Positions 32,079 through 45,571 of a stretch of 64,000 nt of DNA are shown piece after piece. The translations under genes and the position numbers were made by a program. The notes below the pieces were generated by a model that did not search any database, was not told the DNA's origin, and saw nothing but the letters and a program-made list of their open reading frames with translations. Source of the DNA: Cryptomeria japonica (Eukaryota; Streptophyta; Pinopsida; Cupressales; Cupressaceae); contig NC_081407.1 in the NCBI RefSeq assembly GCF_030272615.1, positions 373,324,998 to 373,388,997 on the forward strand. The letters are read 5' to 3'. Within the stretch, counting starts at the first letter, position 1. Each line of letters begins with the position of its first letter.

Positions 32079-34128
32079 ATAGTCCAGAATATATACATAT
32101 TAAAAGAAAATACTAATATATTCTATAAAACACACGCTTATAGTCTATGAAATAAATGTTTCGTACAAACTAAGTTTTATTATCATCAAACTAAAAGATC
32201 TCTTAGTCCTTGTTGAAGTAGATATTGGCTCACATTATACAAGAAATATAAGCTTAAAATTAACTAATGTCAAAATTACACATGTACTATTTAAACCAAA
32301 TATTTAGAAATATTAATGCATGCATACCACATTATGCTCATCATGACCCATTGTCACATCCCTACATCAACTACCTACATGGTGAACAATGGTGGATTAA
32401 ACTAAACAAAATAAATGAAAATTTAATGAAATGGGAGACCATACGTATATGATGCTCATTGTCATTGTCTTTAAGTGGCATGGTTGTCCATCTAAGCACA
32501 TAGATATTTAATCAAAGGAGAGGAAGACATTACATTAGGAGATGACTTGAAATTATGAGGAGAGGGGTGCACATATGTAGGGGATGGCCAACCATTAATG
32601 AGGCATGGTGTTCATATCTTTTATGTCATTCCATATGACAGATCTTGTGGAAAAGGAAAGAGGGTGTGGCATCTCTTAAAATTCCATGACCCCTTCACAA
32701 TAAGGGATCCTTGTGAAATACATGTGGAAAAGAGAAGAGGGTGTGGCATCCCTTAAGGATTTGTATTAAGGGAAGCATGTTTATCTCTATTTTTGGAAAG
32801 CCCATATGATCCTTGTGATGATGATCCTTACCAAATTTATTGAGTAAATCTCCATTAGGATGATCCCATAGATACATTATTCTCAGTATCTTGAGCATAA
32901 CTTGGATATAGATTGGGACTAAACAAGTTTATAACATCGTATTTCTTCCTGTAAAAGTTGTAGAATACAACTTCACAGAACCCAGTGAATCCCTGTGTGC
33001 AAATAACCTGTCACAACAATGGAAGATTCACAAAACACAAAGATTGCTTTGAAAACCTAGAGCAAAAGAATGCAATAATGATAATCAGATTATGAATTAC
33101 AAAAGGGATCAATCCTTATAAAAGGAGATCAAAACTAAAAAGGGAAAACCCTAAAAGCAATTAATAATTAATAATTAATTAATTATTAATATTCCTAAGT
33201 TTAGCTTCCTAAATTTAGCTTAAGTGAAATAGAGAAAAGGTGACTTAATTATTAAATCAATATGATTTAATTAATTAAGTAAACTAATACCTTTACTCTA
33301 ACAATTCCTATAGTTCGATAATGCACTCAGTTTACGTGGTGTATTTATCTTGAATATAATGAAACTGAAGACTATGACCATATTATATGATGTGAGGTTT
33401 TATTCATTACGTCTAAAGTACAAGACTAGCGGATAAGTTTAAACATGAGCTCCCTATATTTAGTAATTATATATCAAGTACATGTTATGAAAGAGTTGAT
33501 AAGGACCTCGTTAATATAACCAAATCTATATGTTTGCACCAGAATATCACATGATTTAAATAAGGAAACTATCTTTTAATGTAATGGTGTAGATGAGATT
33601 GGGTTAAGAAACATTACTTGTAACATTTTTTATTATTTTCTAATATTTTATTACTAATCACTAAGATCATAATCAAATGTAAGTTCATAATGTGAATATT
33701 ATATAGTCAAGAAACTATACTAGAACAAGAATATGAAGTTGCACCAAAGGATAAATGAAATTAAAGGATTAGGATATTATTATTATCATTGGGTGCATGA
33801 TCTTGTTATGAAGATGATTTGACAAATATGATATTGCCATTATCAAAAGGATGTCTTAGGTATCAATCATGCTTAAGTAGGTTTATAACTAGGACATTAA
33901 GAATATCATTACCCGTAATATTGTGAAGTGCATACCTTTACATGAAGGTATTGTGAGCCCATGGTATTGCTCATTGTCTTAGGACTATAGGATTCAAATA
34001 TTGACCATGCTTAATGCAAGTTTGTAAAGATTGATAGATGTCTTTCAAGGTTCAAAAGGATTTTATGCTATTTGGTTAGGATGATATCATATATTATTGT
34101 GATACACAATACTATTGAACCATACTAA
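32079..34128. other. AT-rich intergenic stretch
   Basis: No gene recognised. 33150-33300 has palindromic ATTAATTA-rich sequence that resembles the A/T-rich parts of LTRs in this window, but no boundaries or duplications could be found. Confidence 0.45.
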
Positions 34129-36511
34129 TGTGAGACCCAACTAGGAGCCTTATGGAGACCCTTGCATTATTTTTGCATAATTTTGATATAAAGATTACAT
34201 GGGTTTGTTGACCTCTTAAGTACCACCATCTTGATAAGGCAACTACCATGAGAACTAAGGAAGGGTATTATGGTTGTGTTGGATGATGGTACGGTTGTGT
34301 AGGAATTATGGTTAAGGAGAGGATAAACTTATGTTCTAAGACCTATGATATTTCATACCCTTGTGATATGGGAAATATTAGATATAGTGTTAAGTGGTCA
34401 AGATATCAAAATGCCTATAAATATTGACCATTTGAGTAAATCCATTGCAATGAAAATAGTGAATTAAGTTCCTTAATGTCATTTTAGCCTCCTTGTTTAG
34501 TAAATAATAAGATATGCATTATAATTTTGGAATGGTGTTAAATATTGGAGTAAAGGCTTTTATATGACTACACGACATCAACTAACCCCTTAAGCATAAG
34601 AACTATATATTGAACATATTATAAGAATTTTAAATGGAACTAATTTCCTATGGGTTGTGTAAACCAAGGTAACTTTGTGTTGAGTAATAAGCCCAGCTCT
34701 ATGTCAATGTGATAAACCTAGAGAACCTAGGTGTAGGTGTCCTTGAGAGACCTGGCTAGGAGAACTATGTGTGACTTTGACCCATTTGGAAGTGAGAACG
34801 TAGGCAGTCCTTGGGTGAAGGATTCCCCTGTGACCTCAAGTCCGTAGGGGTAGGGTCTAAGGGAGGGATAACTCAAAGGTTCGAGGTTATTCCTAACTTG
34901 TTGACCTTTCCTCTTTAGTAGGCTTCAAATGAGGTCGAATAGGCATTAGAATATTGTGAGAGAGTTAAGAAAGCCTTATAACTCGTATTTAATACATGTC
35001 GTGTTTTTGAATGATGAGTTGATAAAGTGAAAGGGTAGACCACCTTATGGTCAATTTTTTTATCTATTGAGTAGAGGCAAACTTATGTTGGATCCAAGTG
35101 ATCTTATGTGGCTGTGTAATTTAATCCTAGACTTATAAGACTTGTGTATATACTCCTAGATCAACCAATTATGATTTATATGTTCTGAATTAGGAACCTC
35201 TCTTCCAATTATATAGTGCTAAGACAAGTGCAAGTGTTGACTTTTACAACAACAGATGGAGATAGAACCCTATGAGGGCATAGGTAGAGGATTGTATTCC
35301 TCTAGTACATAGACTAGTCCTCTCTATCTGAGGTGATCACCGAAGGATAAATCCTATGGTCCGCTTAAGATAAGCTTATCCGCTCGAGATTGACAGTAGT
35401 GAAGGAGCATAATATGCCAGTAGACTATCGGCCGTACTACCTAGTTAGCAGATGGTTAGTGCAAGTTGCATGCAGGTGATGGATACCCCACATTGATCTA
35501 GGGTTTGGCTGCTAGGAGCATGTAGGCATGTGGGCCAATTGCATATCGACAATGGATGTCCTTGTTGCTTAGTCGTCTAATGGACTGCAGGGAAGAGACT
35601 TTCTAATGAAGAATAGGTACGTAATAATTGGACCAATCTCATTATCTTGATGTGGAAATGGTATACTTGGCTTTGTTAGGACGAGAATAGGCACTCAATG
35701 TATTATGGGATACATCGAATTTTGTTCCCACTTGCTCGTTGGTGAAGAAGACCAGGCAAAAGAATGTGTTCCTTGGTGTAGTATGCAGCGTGCCAACATT
35801 CGTTTTGTCTAGGATGTACTATGGGCAAGTGGTAGCTAGCCGTTATGGATATCTCAGTTCCTCACTATATAAATGCTAGTCACTATGTATGTTATGCCTA
35901 CAGAAGCTAGTCACTATATACAGTTGGTATATATTGAAGCTAGTCCCTATGAATATGTGACGTATGTTAGAGCTAGTCATCGTGAGTGTGATATGATTGA
36001 GCTAGCAACCATGTGTTTATGGGAAGTGTGCCTGAGTCACTCTCTATGGAATTGGGAATTTTTGTAACGAAATCACCCCTTGTGTAATTGTGTATGTACA
36101 TACACCTACTTGAAGGCAATTAAATTTGCTTTATTATTGTTGGGATAATTTATTAAATAGTCCTAGCTTAAAGAGAGATTAAAGATCTCATATGAGAGGA
36201 GAGAATCAACTCCCTCTAAACTTCAATGGCAAACTATGAAGCCTCTGACTTCCCTTGATGGGATACGTAGGCAAGGTCATCTAGAATGAACCCTCGAGGC
36301 TTAGGTCTAAGTCTAATGGGGATTTTGATCTCAAGAGCTTACCATCTCAAGTATAAGAATGAGTGAAGATTTAGAGTTGTCACCTCTATGGGGAATGAAG
36401 AATTTATGAAGTCGACACTTCTAAGATAGAACAAGAAGCTTGGTCGATTAAGTTGATATTTGTAAATTAAAAAATAAATAAATTAATAGCAATTGAGGGG
36501 TGGTTGTTACA
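34129..36511 (+). repeat. Possible degraded LTR of another Ty3/gypsy element
   Basis: Starts TGTGAGACCCAACTAGG and ends GGTTGTTACA. It contains GGGATACGTAGGCA near 36260, a motif often seen in plant Ty3/gypsy LTRs, and a TATA-like CTATATAAATG at 35864-35874 in plus orientation. The five bases on either side do not match (ACTAA against TCCAC), and no primer site or polypurine tract adjoins, so either the ends are misplaced or a flank is lost. Confidence 0.35.
35835..36020. repeat. Degenerate minisatellite, unit about 32 bp
   Basis: GCTAGTCACTATG-type units start at 35835, 35875, 35906, 35939, 35972 and 36001. It sits at and just beyond the TATA-like box of the possible LTR. An open frame over it is only a translation of the repeat. 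Confidence 0.75.
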
Positions 36512-37436
36512 TCCACATCTCGATGTCCTGGTAGATTGCTATTAAATTTGTGGCAAAAAAAATAAATTACTAATTCTTGCATTTTAAAATAAAATACAAA
36601 TTAAGCCTAATTATTTACAAAATGTAATCATAAAAGACATAAAGATTGCATAGGATTTACTAGTGTGTACATGCACATATTTACCTAAATTGATGTAGAT
36701 GACTCAATAACTTGCTCGAGCTCATCATTTATAACACTTGTTGTTGCCCCTAGTGTGTAATCATTTGCATTATATATTTTGAACAAAGAATTAAAATTAT
36801 AAAAGTGGATGTGGGCCATACCCATAACATAACTCATTAAAATCTTAATAAAAATGTTGTGCACACTAAAATTATTATAATTTTAGCAAAAATTTGATGC
36901 ACACTAAAGTTATTATATTTTTAATAGAAGTGTGGTGCATGTACCATACTAGTGTTGGCATGCCTAGGGTGCTAACACTCGCATCTCCTCCTTGCTCTCT
37001 ACTACCATCTTTAGTTGCATTTTGGGTAGCTTGGCTGATTAAGTTGAGAGAGCATGCTCAATGCTCTCAATGTTGACATCCTCACCTTCTAGTGAAAATG
37101 GGTAGGAATAGTTGGCACAAGAGGAACAATTATAGGTGGACGATCAATTGTTATCAATTTGGATCAACATGTGCATTCAATCTATGTTGTGGCATGTTAT
37201 TGTACCAATACCATGGAATGATACACAAACACACTCAAATTTTGCTCAATTTTTACGCTAAAAGTGGGCCCATATTGTTGCACTTTCCGACCATCCACAT
37301 CAATACTAATCCCTATAAAAATTAATCTCCATCCCTATATCTTTCACTCATCATGTTGGACCATATTTAGGAGTGTAAACTTGACCCAACACATTCTTAG
37401 AATCACAAGATCTATTTACCCTAAGCTTTAATAATT
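36512..37436. other. Intergenic stretch
   Basis: No gene supported. A short imperfect repeat of GTGCACACTAAAATTATTAT occurs at about 36858-36920. Confidence 0.45.
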
Positions 37437-37785
37437 TGAATTTAAAATATATATTGTCAATTCCATTGCCTCTATTATTATGAACCAACCTTGTGTTTAT
37501 ATAGTCGTTAAATCAAATTATTTCAAGGTCTAACTAAGAACATGACCCTCACAATTCAATAGAACGTCCAAAAGCATTTGTAAACACATGCTAATTACTT
37601 ATTGAACTTTTGAGCATAGACATGAATTTAAAATTTATTTGCCAATTCCATTGCCCCTATCATTATGAACCAACCTTGTGCTTATATAGTAGTTAATTCA
37701 AATTGTTTAAAGGTCTAACTAAGAACGTGACCCTCACAATTCAACAAAGCATCTACAAGCATTGGTAAACATGCTAATAGACATA
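37437..37785. repeat. Tandem duplication of about 186 bp
   Basis: 37437-37622 and 37623-37785 align over most of their length (both contain TTATGAACCAACCTTGTG and AACTAAGAAC[AG]TGACCCTC), with about 10-15% differences by eye, so the duplication is not recent. Confidence 0.85.
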
Positions 37786-38574
37786 GAAGCAAACAAATTC
37801 GAAGCATCAAATTTATATCAATTAATTCCAACAAGTTTAGGCATCCTCAAATCCTAAACTAAACCATAACAATGCACAATCAATTGAATATTCAAAGACA
37901 TTTATTTGATCAATTTGTAACATCTTTTTCATTAAATTCCAAACCACATCAAAAATAATAATATATTTATCTTTTACATTAATTAAACATTTATTTATTC
38001 CAACATATCATTCACAATCAAATTTATTAATCATTAAGTTTAATTTGTTCCCTCACTCACATTGTCAAAAGAATAAAATATCTATGTGAATATAATAGGA
38101 CTTGATGTTGATTGACTAGAAAGCATGACTAGTTAAGTTCACATTCAAACATAATGGGGAGACAATGTTAAGAAAAAAAAATAAAAAATCTAGAAGATAA
38201 CAATATTCCAACACAATGGGAGACAAGCTTATCATCTTATATGTAAGAAAAATAAAATAGAAAGTTAAAGATAAGGATCAATCATCCTAAGTGGAGAACA
38301 AACAATTAATGTATTTTATTTTATTTTTTAAAATTATTTTTTATTCTATAATGTGAATCCATTTAACTTATTTAAAATATTATATTATATATTTAAGATA
38401 AATATAATTAACACTTGTTAGAAAACAATTTTTACAAGAAGAACCTAATTTAGACTCATTCAGTATTGCAGTTCGGCAATTGTTTAGATGAGAAGTCAGG
38501 AGTCCCAAGAGTCATGACTGTTTTGACACTTTTTAAAGTATAGCAAAAGTCAAGAGAAAAAAGAATTGGTGACA
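37786..38574. other. AT-rich 3' flank of the BAHD gene
   Basis: No coding region. Just past the BAHD stop codon in gene sense lies its presumed 3' untranslated region; no confident poly(A) signal was assigned. Confidence 0.45.
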
Positions 38575-41500
38575 TCACAAAGGATTGTGTGTTATATTTC
38601 TCATATAATATTCATATTTACCATAGACGGAACGGGGAACAGAAAGAACGACATTGACGGCTTCTCCGTCGGAATCAACAGGTAAAAATATGCAGTATAT
38701 GTCACTAGACAGATTCCCGACATGCGATGCCTTTCCCCATCCGAAGTCTACATCCATAAGCCCTAATCGTGACCACTGTGAAATCACCAAGCTTCCATTA
38801 AGATCAGGTCGGCGTCTCGAATCCCCCAGAGTATCCACAATCGATCGAATGTATTCGTCTGTGAGAATTTCCTTGGCTCTCTGCACAACCTTTACTGCGT
38901 ACCACAGGGGCCTCTCTGTCAAATCTTTAACCGTTGTTTGAGCACAGGCTAATACAAATCCGTTTCCGTAGAAACCCTCGGGAAGCCCCGGTTGGAGTTT
39001 CGTCCGCACATTGACGGAAAAGAGGAGTTTGATCGCCTGCTTTGGATGCAAATCCATGGCTCTGATCCACGACCTCCATACGTGCGCTGAGAGGACCTCA
39101 AATGAGGTGCATTTTGAATGAGAATGGACTGTTACTAGGGTTTTCATTTCCAGGAGCTTGGCGGAGTCGAATATCACGGAGCTCGCCTGGAGTTGTTCTG
39201 ATTTGAGCCTGGTGTTGAGATTGCACAGGTCTGGGACCTCCGTGAACTCTGGATGTGAGTATTCTATTCTCGGGGGGTTTCTGCTCTGTAAGAGATCTCT
39301 ACTCCAGGCTGGAGTTACTGACGGAAATTTGGCTCCTTTTGAGATTTGGCACCATGCTTGCAGGAACTGAGAGCTTCCTAGTCCGTCGCACAGGCAGTGG
39401 CTAATGCCTGCGCAGATTATAAGTGATCCGCATCTTAAACGTGTGACCTGTGTGCATAGTAAGGATGTCGTGAAATGTAGAATGAAAAGTGCAAGCTTTC
39501 TGTCATGTTTGAAAAATCGTTCATAAATCCTCATACTTTAATGAAAATAATCAAATCGTTTATTAAGCTACCTTCCATTTGTTCTTTCCCTTTTGGTCAA
39601 ATTCTGACATGTTTGTTGAGGCAATCAGTATAATCAGACTTACTGTTGTTTCTGAATTAGATGACCCTATACAATCTTATCTAAAAATATCAGTACAATC
39701 AGACTATAATGTTGATTACTGTGCAGAAAATCACATACAATCTAATCTAAAAACACAACTGCAATCATCATAAAAATATTTTCCAACAATTCTAAAACAA
39801 AATACTGTTATAAAATGGAAGTTCAACAACAATTGACACTTCTCTGACAACAAAAATAGAGCAGTAGCCAGAAACAGGCATGTAAGGCTTTTCTGCAATG
39901 CCTGAAAGCCATAATAACCTTATAGTGGTGGCGAAAAATAATGTAGGTTGAGATTAAAAGGTCAATTATCATCGAGAAAAACAAGTTCAAAATAGCTTAT
40001 GCGGTTATCAGAACAAAAAAGTTACTTTTTGAAGGTTCATTTTCTTTATATTTTAATTGGTCCATCAGAATTTTTTAGTATTTTTTTTTTCCAAATAGAA
40101 TGTATTTTCTACATTGTCAAATTATGATATTCAAAATTCCTTGTTTCATATTTCTTGAATCTTGATTTGTCTGAAACTCAATCTCTCATTAAAAATAATA
40201 GATTTTAATTTCTATTATTCATAGATTTTAATTTCTATTATTCATAGATATGCAGTAAAGACATTCTCTCTTTCCAATAAAAAAATTTGGTAACAATTAA
40301 TTTAATCAATTCAAGTCTTTAAAAAAAACAATATTTTGTTTTCATCACCAGAATATGTTTGTTCAATTACACATTTAACTGATAGAATAATAAAAAATTG
40401 ATGGCAGAACTTTGCATTCACTCTCACAAACAAGACAAAAGTTCCATATAATAATTCAGTCATTTCGTTCACTCTCGTGAAGAAGTTCCAAGAAAAAGTT
40501 CCACATGATATGGCCGTCATTCAGCCAACACCACAAATACCAGATGGCCCACAAATTATGACACCCAAGGGTAATAATAGATCCTTACACCAACCTGAAT
40601 ATGCTCTGCTGAATCCTAGTAACTAGGACAAAAGAAGAAAATAAATTCCCTAACAAAAACTCTGAATGAACAGACAGGTGAACCTGTCTTTTCCTTGCTT
40701 GTAAAATAATAACTTTAGGGTATATCATAGCTGCCATCTGCCCTAAACGTATACGAAACGTATAATGCTGATTCTTGAATAAAGAAAAAGATTGAAGAAA
40801 CAAAAAAGTTGGCCAGAGATTGACAGTCATCCACCTAACAGAAACATTAAAAATTCTCATGTATTTAAACTCCTGGAAAAATTTCTCGAACACAGATGTT
40901 TTGACTGTTTGACTGTCTTTCACCTGAAAACTGTAAAGTTTCTGGGTTAGCTTGTATACGAGTTTTTGCATCCAATTTTCAAATCACTCGGATCCATCAT
41001 TAAGATGGTAGAGAGCTAAAGAGAGCATACAATGCGAACAAAAACCCATTATCATGCATGGACAAGAGGATTATAATAGTTCTGGGACAGATATGCTTGG
41101 ATGTTCTGCCAAAAAGCTTTTGTAAGATACAGAACAAAAACTCATTATCATCTATGTGCACATACCCACTCAAAAATTTCATAAATTTCGTAGCAAATAC
41201 TTGGAGGGAAATTGAATAACCAGCATCTCTCATCTAATGTCCTAACTGTAAAAGTCATGGAATTATTTAATTATACCTGTACGACCAGGGGAGGTATGCC
41301 CAGAAACCCATCAGCAGAAACCTTATGCAGCAGCTTCTTCCAGGACTTGGCAGGCTTATGCAAAGGCCCAAATTCCTTGAGACTCAAATTTGCTCTAGCT
41401 CGAACAAACACAGCCCCTTCTCCATTACACACTACCTCTAATTTATGATCATGTCTGCTCCTCAATCTTCCCGCCAGAGGGTAATAATACACCAAAGCTC

Positions 41501-41714
41501 CAGAAAGCCCATTCCTTATTCTCTCAACAGCCTCCTCATAATCTTCCCCCTGTGGAGGCTTGTACACAAAGATATACTCAATGGTAAACCTCAAGAAAAA
41601 CTGTGAATCCAAATTTGAGAGGCTGAGAACCTCATGAGGCATAGAACAGGCCGGAGTCACCAGCAGTGGCTCCTCCTCTGGTATAACAAGCAGATTTGAG
41701 ACGAGCATTTGCAC
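38575..41714 (-). CDS. BAHD acyltransferase, two exons
   Basis: Exon 1 is 41714-41277 (146 codons, starting MQMLVSNLLVIP), the intron 41276-39448 (1829 bp, GTATAA...CACAG), and exon 2 39447-38575 (290 codons plus stop). Splicing is phase 0 and gives 436 residues, normal for BAHD enzymes. The catalytic HxxxD motif is HCLCDG at residues 163-168 and the structural DFGWG is at 380-384; both are intact. Exon 1 has the usual LSNLDSQFFLRFTIEY and YYPLAGRLR segments. BAHD enzymes are soluble cytosolic proteins that move an acyl group from acyl-CoA to an alcohol or amine in specialised, cutin/suberin or lignin-related metabolism; His is the general base. No signal peptide or membrane segment is seen. 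Substrate and clade cannot be told from sequence alone. No frame damage was found, so this is the one likely functional host gene here. Confidence 0.92.
39448..41276 (-). other. Intron of the BAHD gene
   Basis: 1829 bp, AT-rich, donor CAG|GTATAA and acceptor TGCACACAG|GTC. The position, shortly before the HxxxD motif, is a common BAHD intron site. Small open frames inside it show no protein-like features and no transposon was recognised. Confidence 0.85.
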
Positions 41715-41955
41715 TGCGCCACACCCACACCCACAAACTTATTCCTCTCCAAATCGGGCAAAACTCATGAAAATCTTTCTTAATGGGGGTAACTTATTTG
41801 AATACGGTGAGGAATATGACAAGGCAACACTGTAAACTAAGCAAATCTTAGAAAATAAATAGAAAGGTGTAATGGTGGACCAGGGAATTTGCACAGTGAG
41901 ATTTGGGCGTACGCTTGCAATTGCTTTGCATCAGCGAAGGGCAATCAATGCTTCC

Positions 41956-41961
41956 TTTATA
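41956..41961 (-). promoter_or_regulatory. Candidate TATA box of the BAHD gene
   Basis: TCTATAAAGG in gene sense, about 240 bp before the ATG, which would give a 5' untranslated region of about 210 nt. It is the best match upstream of the gene; a nearer start cannot be excluded. Confidence 0.4.
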
Positions 41962-44917
41962 GATGGCATTCTTTACTGTGGACGATTGGAGGATCGTCAG
42001 CCGCCCATGCGATGCTGTGTGTGGATCCCACTCTGTGCAAAGTGCAACAGAATCAACAAGCCATCAAACTTGAGATTTCATCTTACTGTCAACGTGGCTT
42101 ATTTATTAGCATTCTTTGCCCACTTGCTTAAGTTTACGTACATGGCGCAATATCATGTGACAGGCCTTCACACTTTCACACTGGTAAGCCCTAGGTAATT
42201 GATCTGATCTTTAGCTGAAAGCCCTTTTGGATGTGTGCCAGAGTAATGGTGGTGTGTTTGACACGAAAAGCACCACATGCATTAAAGTCTTTGTCCTTGG
42301 AAAGGACTTGGATGGACGTTCCCTGACTTTTTCTAATTCTTCATCATTTTCTTGTACCTCTCTATGGGCGGTCACTTCTTGTTCACAATGTCTTTTTATT
42401 TCCCATTTTCTAGCTAAAATTAGATCACCTCTGTCCTCTGGAACATTATTATCATTTACTAACTAATCTTTCAAAAAATATATCCATAGATATCTTACTC
42501 ATTATAAGGAACCTTAAAAAGTGAAAGAAAGTCAAAAAGATCATACTATTTCAATGTCATTGGCATGTGAGTGTTTAGGGTACCTTTTTTTCTCCGATGT
42601 GAAGTGTTGGCACGTTGAATACATTAGGTCGGTAATTCATTTATTAAGAATTTTTCTTTTCATAAATTTTTTTTAGAGTTACAATCAATACCTAGGTATG
42701 TATGTATGGCTTGATAGATATATTTTTAGGAGCTTGTAGGTATTTTATGGGTTTTTCTTTTTTTTCAATGAAAGTTAATTCGCAGGCATATATATTAACA
42801 AAGATTGGACAAGTACAAACTTAGAGATAATGGTAGTGAAATAAATCAACATATTATATCCACTTACAACACTAATGCATAGATCTAATAAACCATTATG
42901 AAAATGATTGTTTCTTGTTCCTTATATTGTCCTCTTACTTTTTTCATTTGTGTTATTCATTGTGAAAAAATATATCTAGGAATTTGCATCAACGTGTTAT
43001 TATCCTCATTCCTAACTAATACTTTCAACATCCTATATTCAAGTACGCATCATTCCTAACTAATACTTTCAACATCATATACTTAAGTATGTATAGCACC
43101 TGTGCATGTCTAAACGCCCACTTTTCTATTAGCCTTAAGTTCTAAAAGCTCATTTTAAGTAGATGTCCTTTATAAAATCACTCCTTGCTTGATCTCAATA
43201 TTGAATTTCTTGTATTTTTCCAAAAAAAGAAAAAGATGCATATATTTAGAGTAAGGCCTCCAAGGGAATAGTTTTAATTAAATTGCAATAAAGATGCAAT
43301 TGTCTTGATCTATTGAGATAATTGTTCTCATAATGACTTAAAAAGTGTTAAAAATTTGAGTTGTTATTTTCTCATATTTCTTTTATGATTCTCTTACTTT
43401 ATTTTTCATTTGAAATTTAACTATTATCAAACTCATTTTTAAAGATGAATTGATTTTAAGATTTTAACTTTTTGGCTTATTGTGGATTTAATTATTGCTT
43501 GAGTGTAGAATAAAAATCAAATGCACTAGGGGAGAGGGCCTTATACTAGAACACTTAAACTTCACACCTCCCAAAATTTAATGTGGATATTTCAAATCAC
43601 TCTCAATTTTGTATAATTGCTTACTTGTCAAGTTTTCTACTTTAAAAAATTATGATGCCACATCAACATGCTCTTGTTTTTTAGGTGTCTAAAATAATCC
43701 CCAAAGAGGTAAGAGTCACAATTGTGCACTAAGTCATGTTTATTAGGAATAAGCTAAACTGGCTTCAAAACAACCAAATCGTACATCAAGCTATTGACTA
43801 CTTGGAAAATCACAGTCATAGTTTGCAAAATCAACGATGTATAACGTGCGATTAAGTTTCGTGTTATGCACTTTTCATGCAAACGTACCATATTTTTGGA
43901 GCCAGAATAGCTACGTCCTGTTTATTGATGCACTGATGTAGTATAACATAATTGGTTTTTTTTTTTGTTTAGATTTACTAAAATCTTTTTTGAGATAAGC
44001 ATTGACATGACACTTTTTGTGCTCCACTAAAGAGCTAATTGTGCCCAACTACTTTATGGAGTATTAGACCCCTCTCCACTATATACTCCTCTCCCCTAGT
44101 CTCATGTCTTTTTAGATTTGAAGAAAAGATATAATGTGAAGGTAACTTTTTTATATTTTTGCCTAATTTTACTCATATTAGACCACAACTTTGTTATTTC
44201 TAACTAAATTTATGTGTGAATGATATTAACAAAAAAATATTGTAGGAATGAGATCATATTCATACTTATTTAATCCACTTTGATTGGTAGGCATGAAATA
44301 AGAGATTATGCAAGAAATTATGTATCCCAAGTTTTATTAATATCAAAAAATTTAAAAGTATTAATTTTTTTGTGTTAGATTTTTCTTTGTTTTCTATGCT
44401 AAATTACCTAAAGGTGCTAAAAAATTGAGACAAAATTCATGATAAAATTTGCATATTAATTTTCAGTAGAGGACTCATTCTTAAAAATTTGTATTGCTTG
44501 ACAATGTTGTTCGATTTATTTTGGTTTGTGTGTCTATTAGGATTATAAATATCGATATAAACACTAGTGATCCAAATATAAATGTTAATGATCCAAATAC
44601 TAATACTCACGATTCAACTGCTTATTATGCTAATAGGTTAAGAGTTTTTTATATTAAATGTAGATAAAAAATTTAAAAATATTTATACTTAATCTATTTT
44701 TATTATAATTAAATTAATAATTAATTTTCATTTATATTTTTTTCATGTTTTAATTGTATGACTTAACATACTCTTTGAATAATGAATTATTACTCTTCAA
44801 CAAATTACCTACCTTGAGAAAGTGTTTTCCTCAATAAAAATTGATATGCATTATTCAAATTGCTTTTCATTAAAGTTCACAATCATTACTCTTGATTCTT
44901 CTTTTCATTACTCTTGA
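41962..44917. other. Intergenic stretch between BAHD gene and copy B
   Basis: AT-rich. A 44-bp local duplication starts at 43008 and 43052 (ATTCCTAACTAATACTTTCA). At the right end, CATTACTCTTGATTC occurs at 44884-44898 and again at 44906-44920, touching the truncation point of copy B. No gene recognised. Confidence 0.5.
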
Positions 44918-45478
44918 TTCCAACCCACTATAATCAAAAGTGGAAAGTGACGAAAGTCCTTTTCAACGGTTGCGCGCAACGATTAGCCTTCCCCCAGTAT
45001 CCTTGAGATACGTAAAGTCTTTGTTCTAAAGGTTGGAAAGCCTCCTGAGGGAGTTTATCATTGACGGCCGAACAAGAAGCCTGATTACGAACCATAGAAA
45101 TAGAAGCCTTGAGTCGAGTCAGTAACCAGACATTTATAACATCATAGTGCAAGGGTGGGGAAGATTCCTCCCCCAAGATCACTCACCATATATCTCCCAA
45201 GATAACTACGCAATTGTGAAGCGATTCACTTTGAGTTAATTTCTGACAAAAGGCAAAAAAATGAGCGCCCTCTAGGGGGTGACACGGCTGTTTGAGCTGA
45301 CGGAGTATCGAGACTAGTGGGCTATGATGTTATTTATGACCTTTGAATAAAGAGTCTTCTTGAAGTGTATTATTTGTATCCAAACCTGTTAAAACATTGG
45401 GGATTTGAACACACCCTCGCAGAACATACACTTTTTGTTAGATTAAGCAAAATGGTTGTCTTTTTGGTGCTGTGCTTG

Positions 45479-45506
45479 CATTTACTACTTCAGAAAATCA
45501 TCCATC
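45479..45506. repeat. 5' arm of the 28-nt inverted repeat (copy B)
   Basis: Contains ACTTCAGAAAATCATCCATC; the reverse complement matches 55695-55722 at 27 of 28 positions. Confidence 0.9.
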
Positions 45507-45571
45507 AAGACTGAAAAATTCACAACAAAAATCCAAAAATTACGAAAACCAAGCAAAGGAAAATACCAGGG

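Noticed and set aside
35873-36067. 64-codon open frame
   Set aside because: Covers the 32-bp minisatellite; it is the repeat read in one frame.
34129-36511. Calling this a confident solo LTR
   Set aside because: The flanking five bases do not match and no second LTR, primer site or polypurine tract adjoins. Listed only as a possible LTR remnant.
41872-42198. 108-codon open frame upstream of the BAHD gene
   Set aside because: Lies in the presumed BAHD promoter on the other strand, with no recognisable motif or coding composition.
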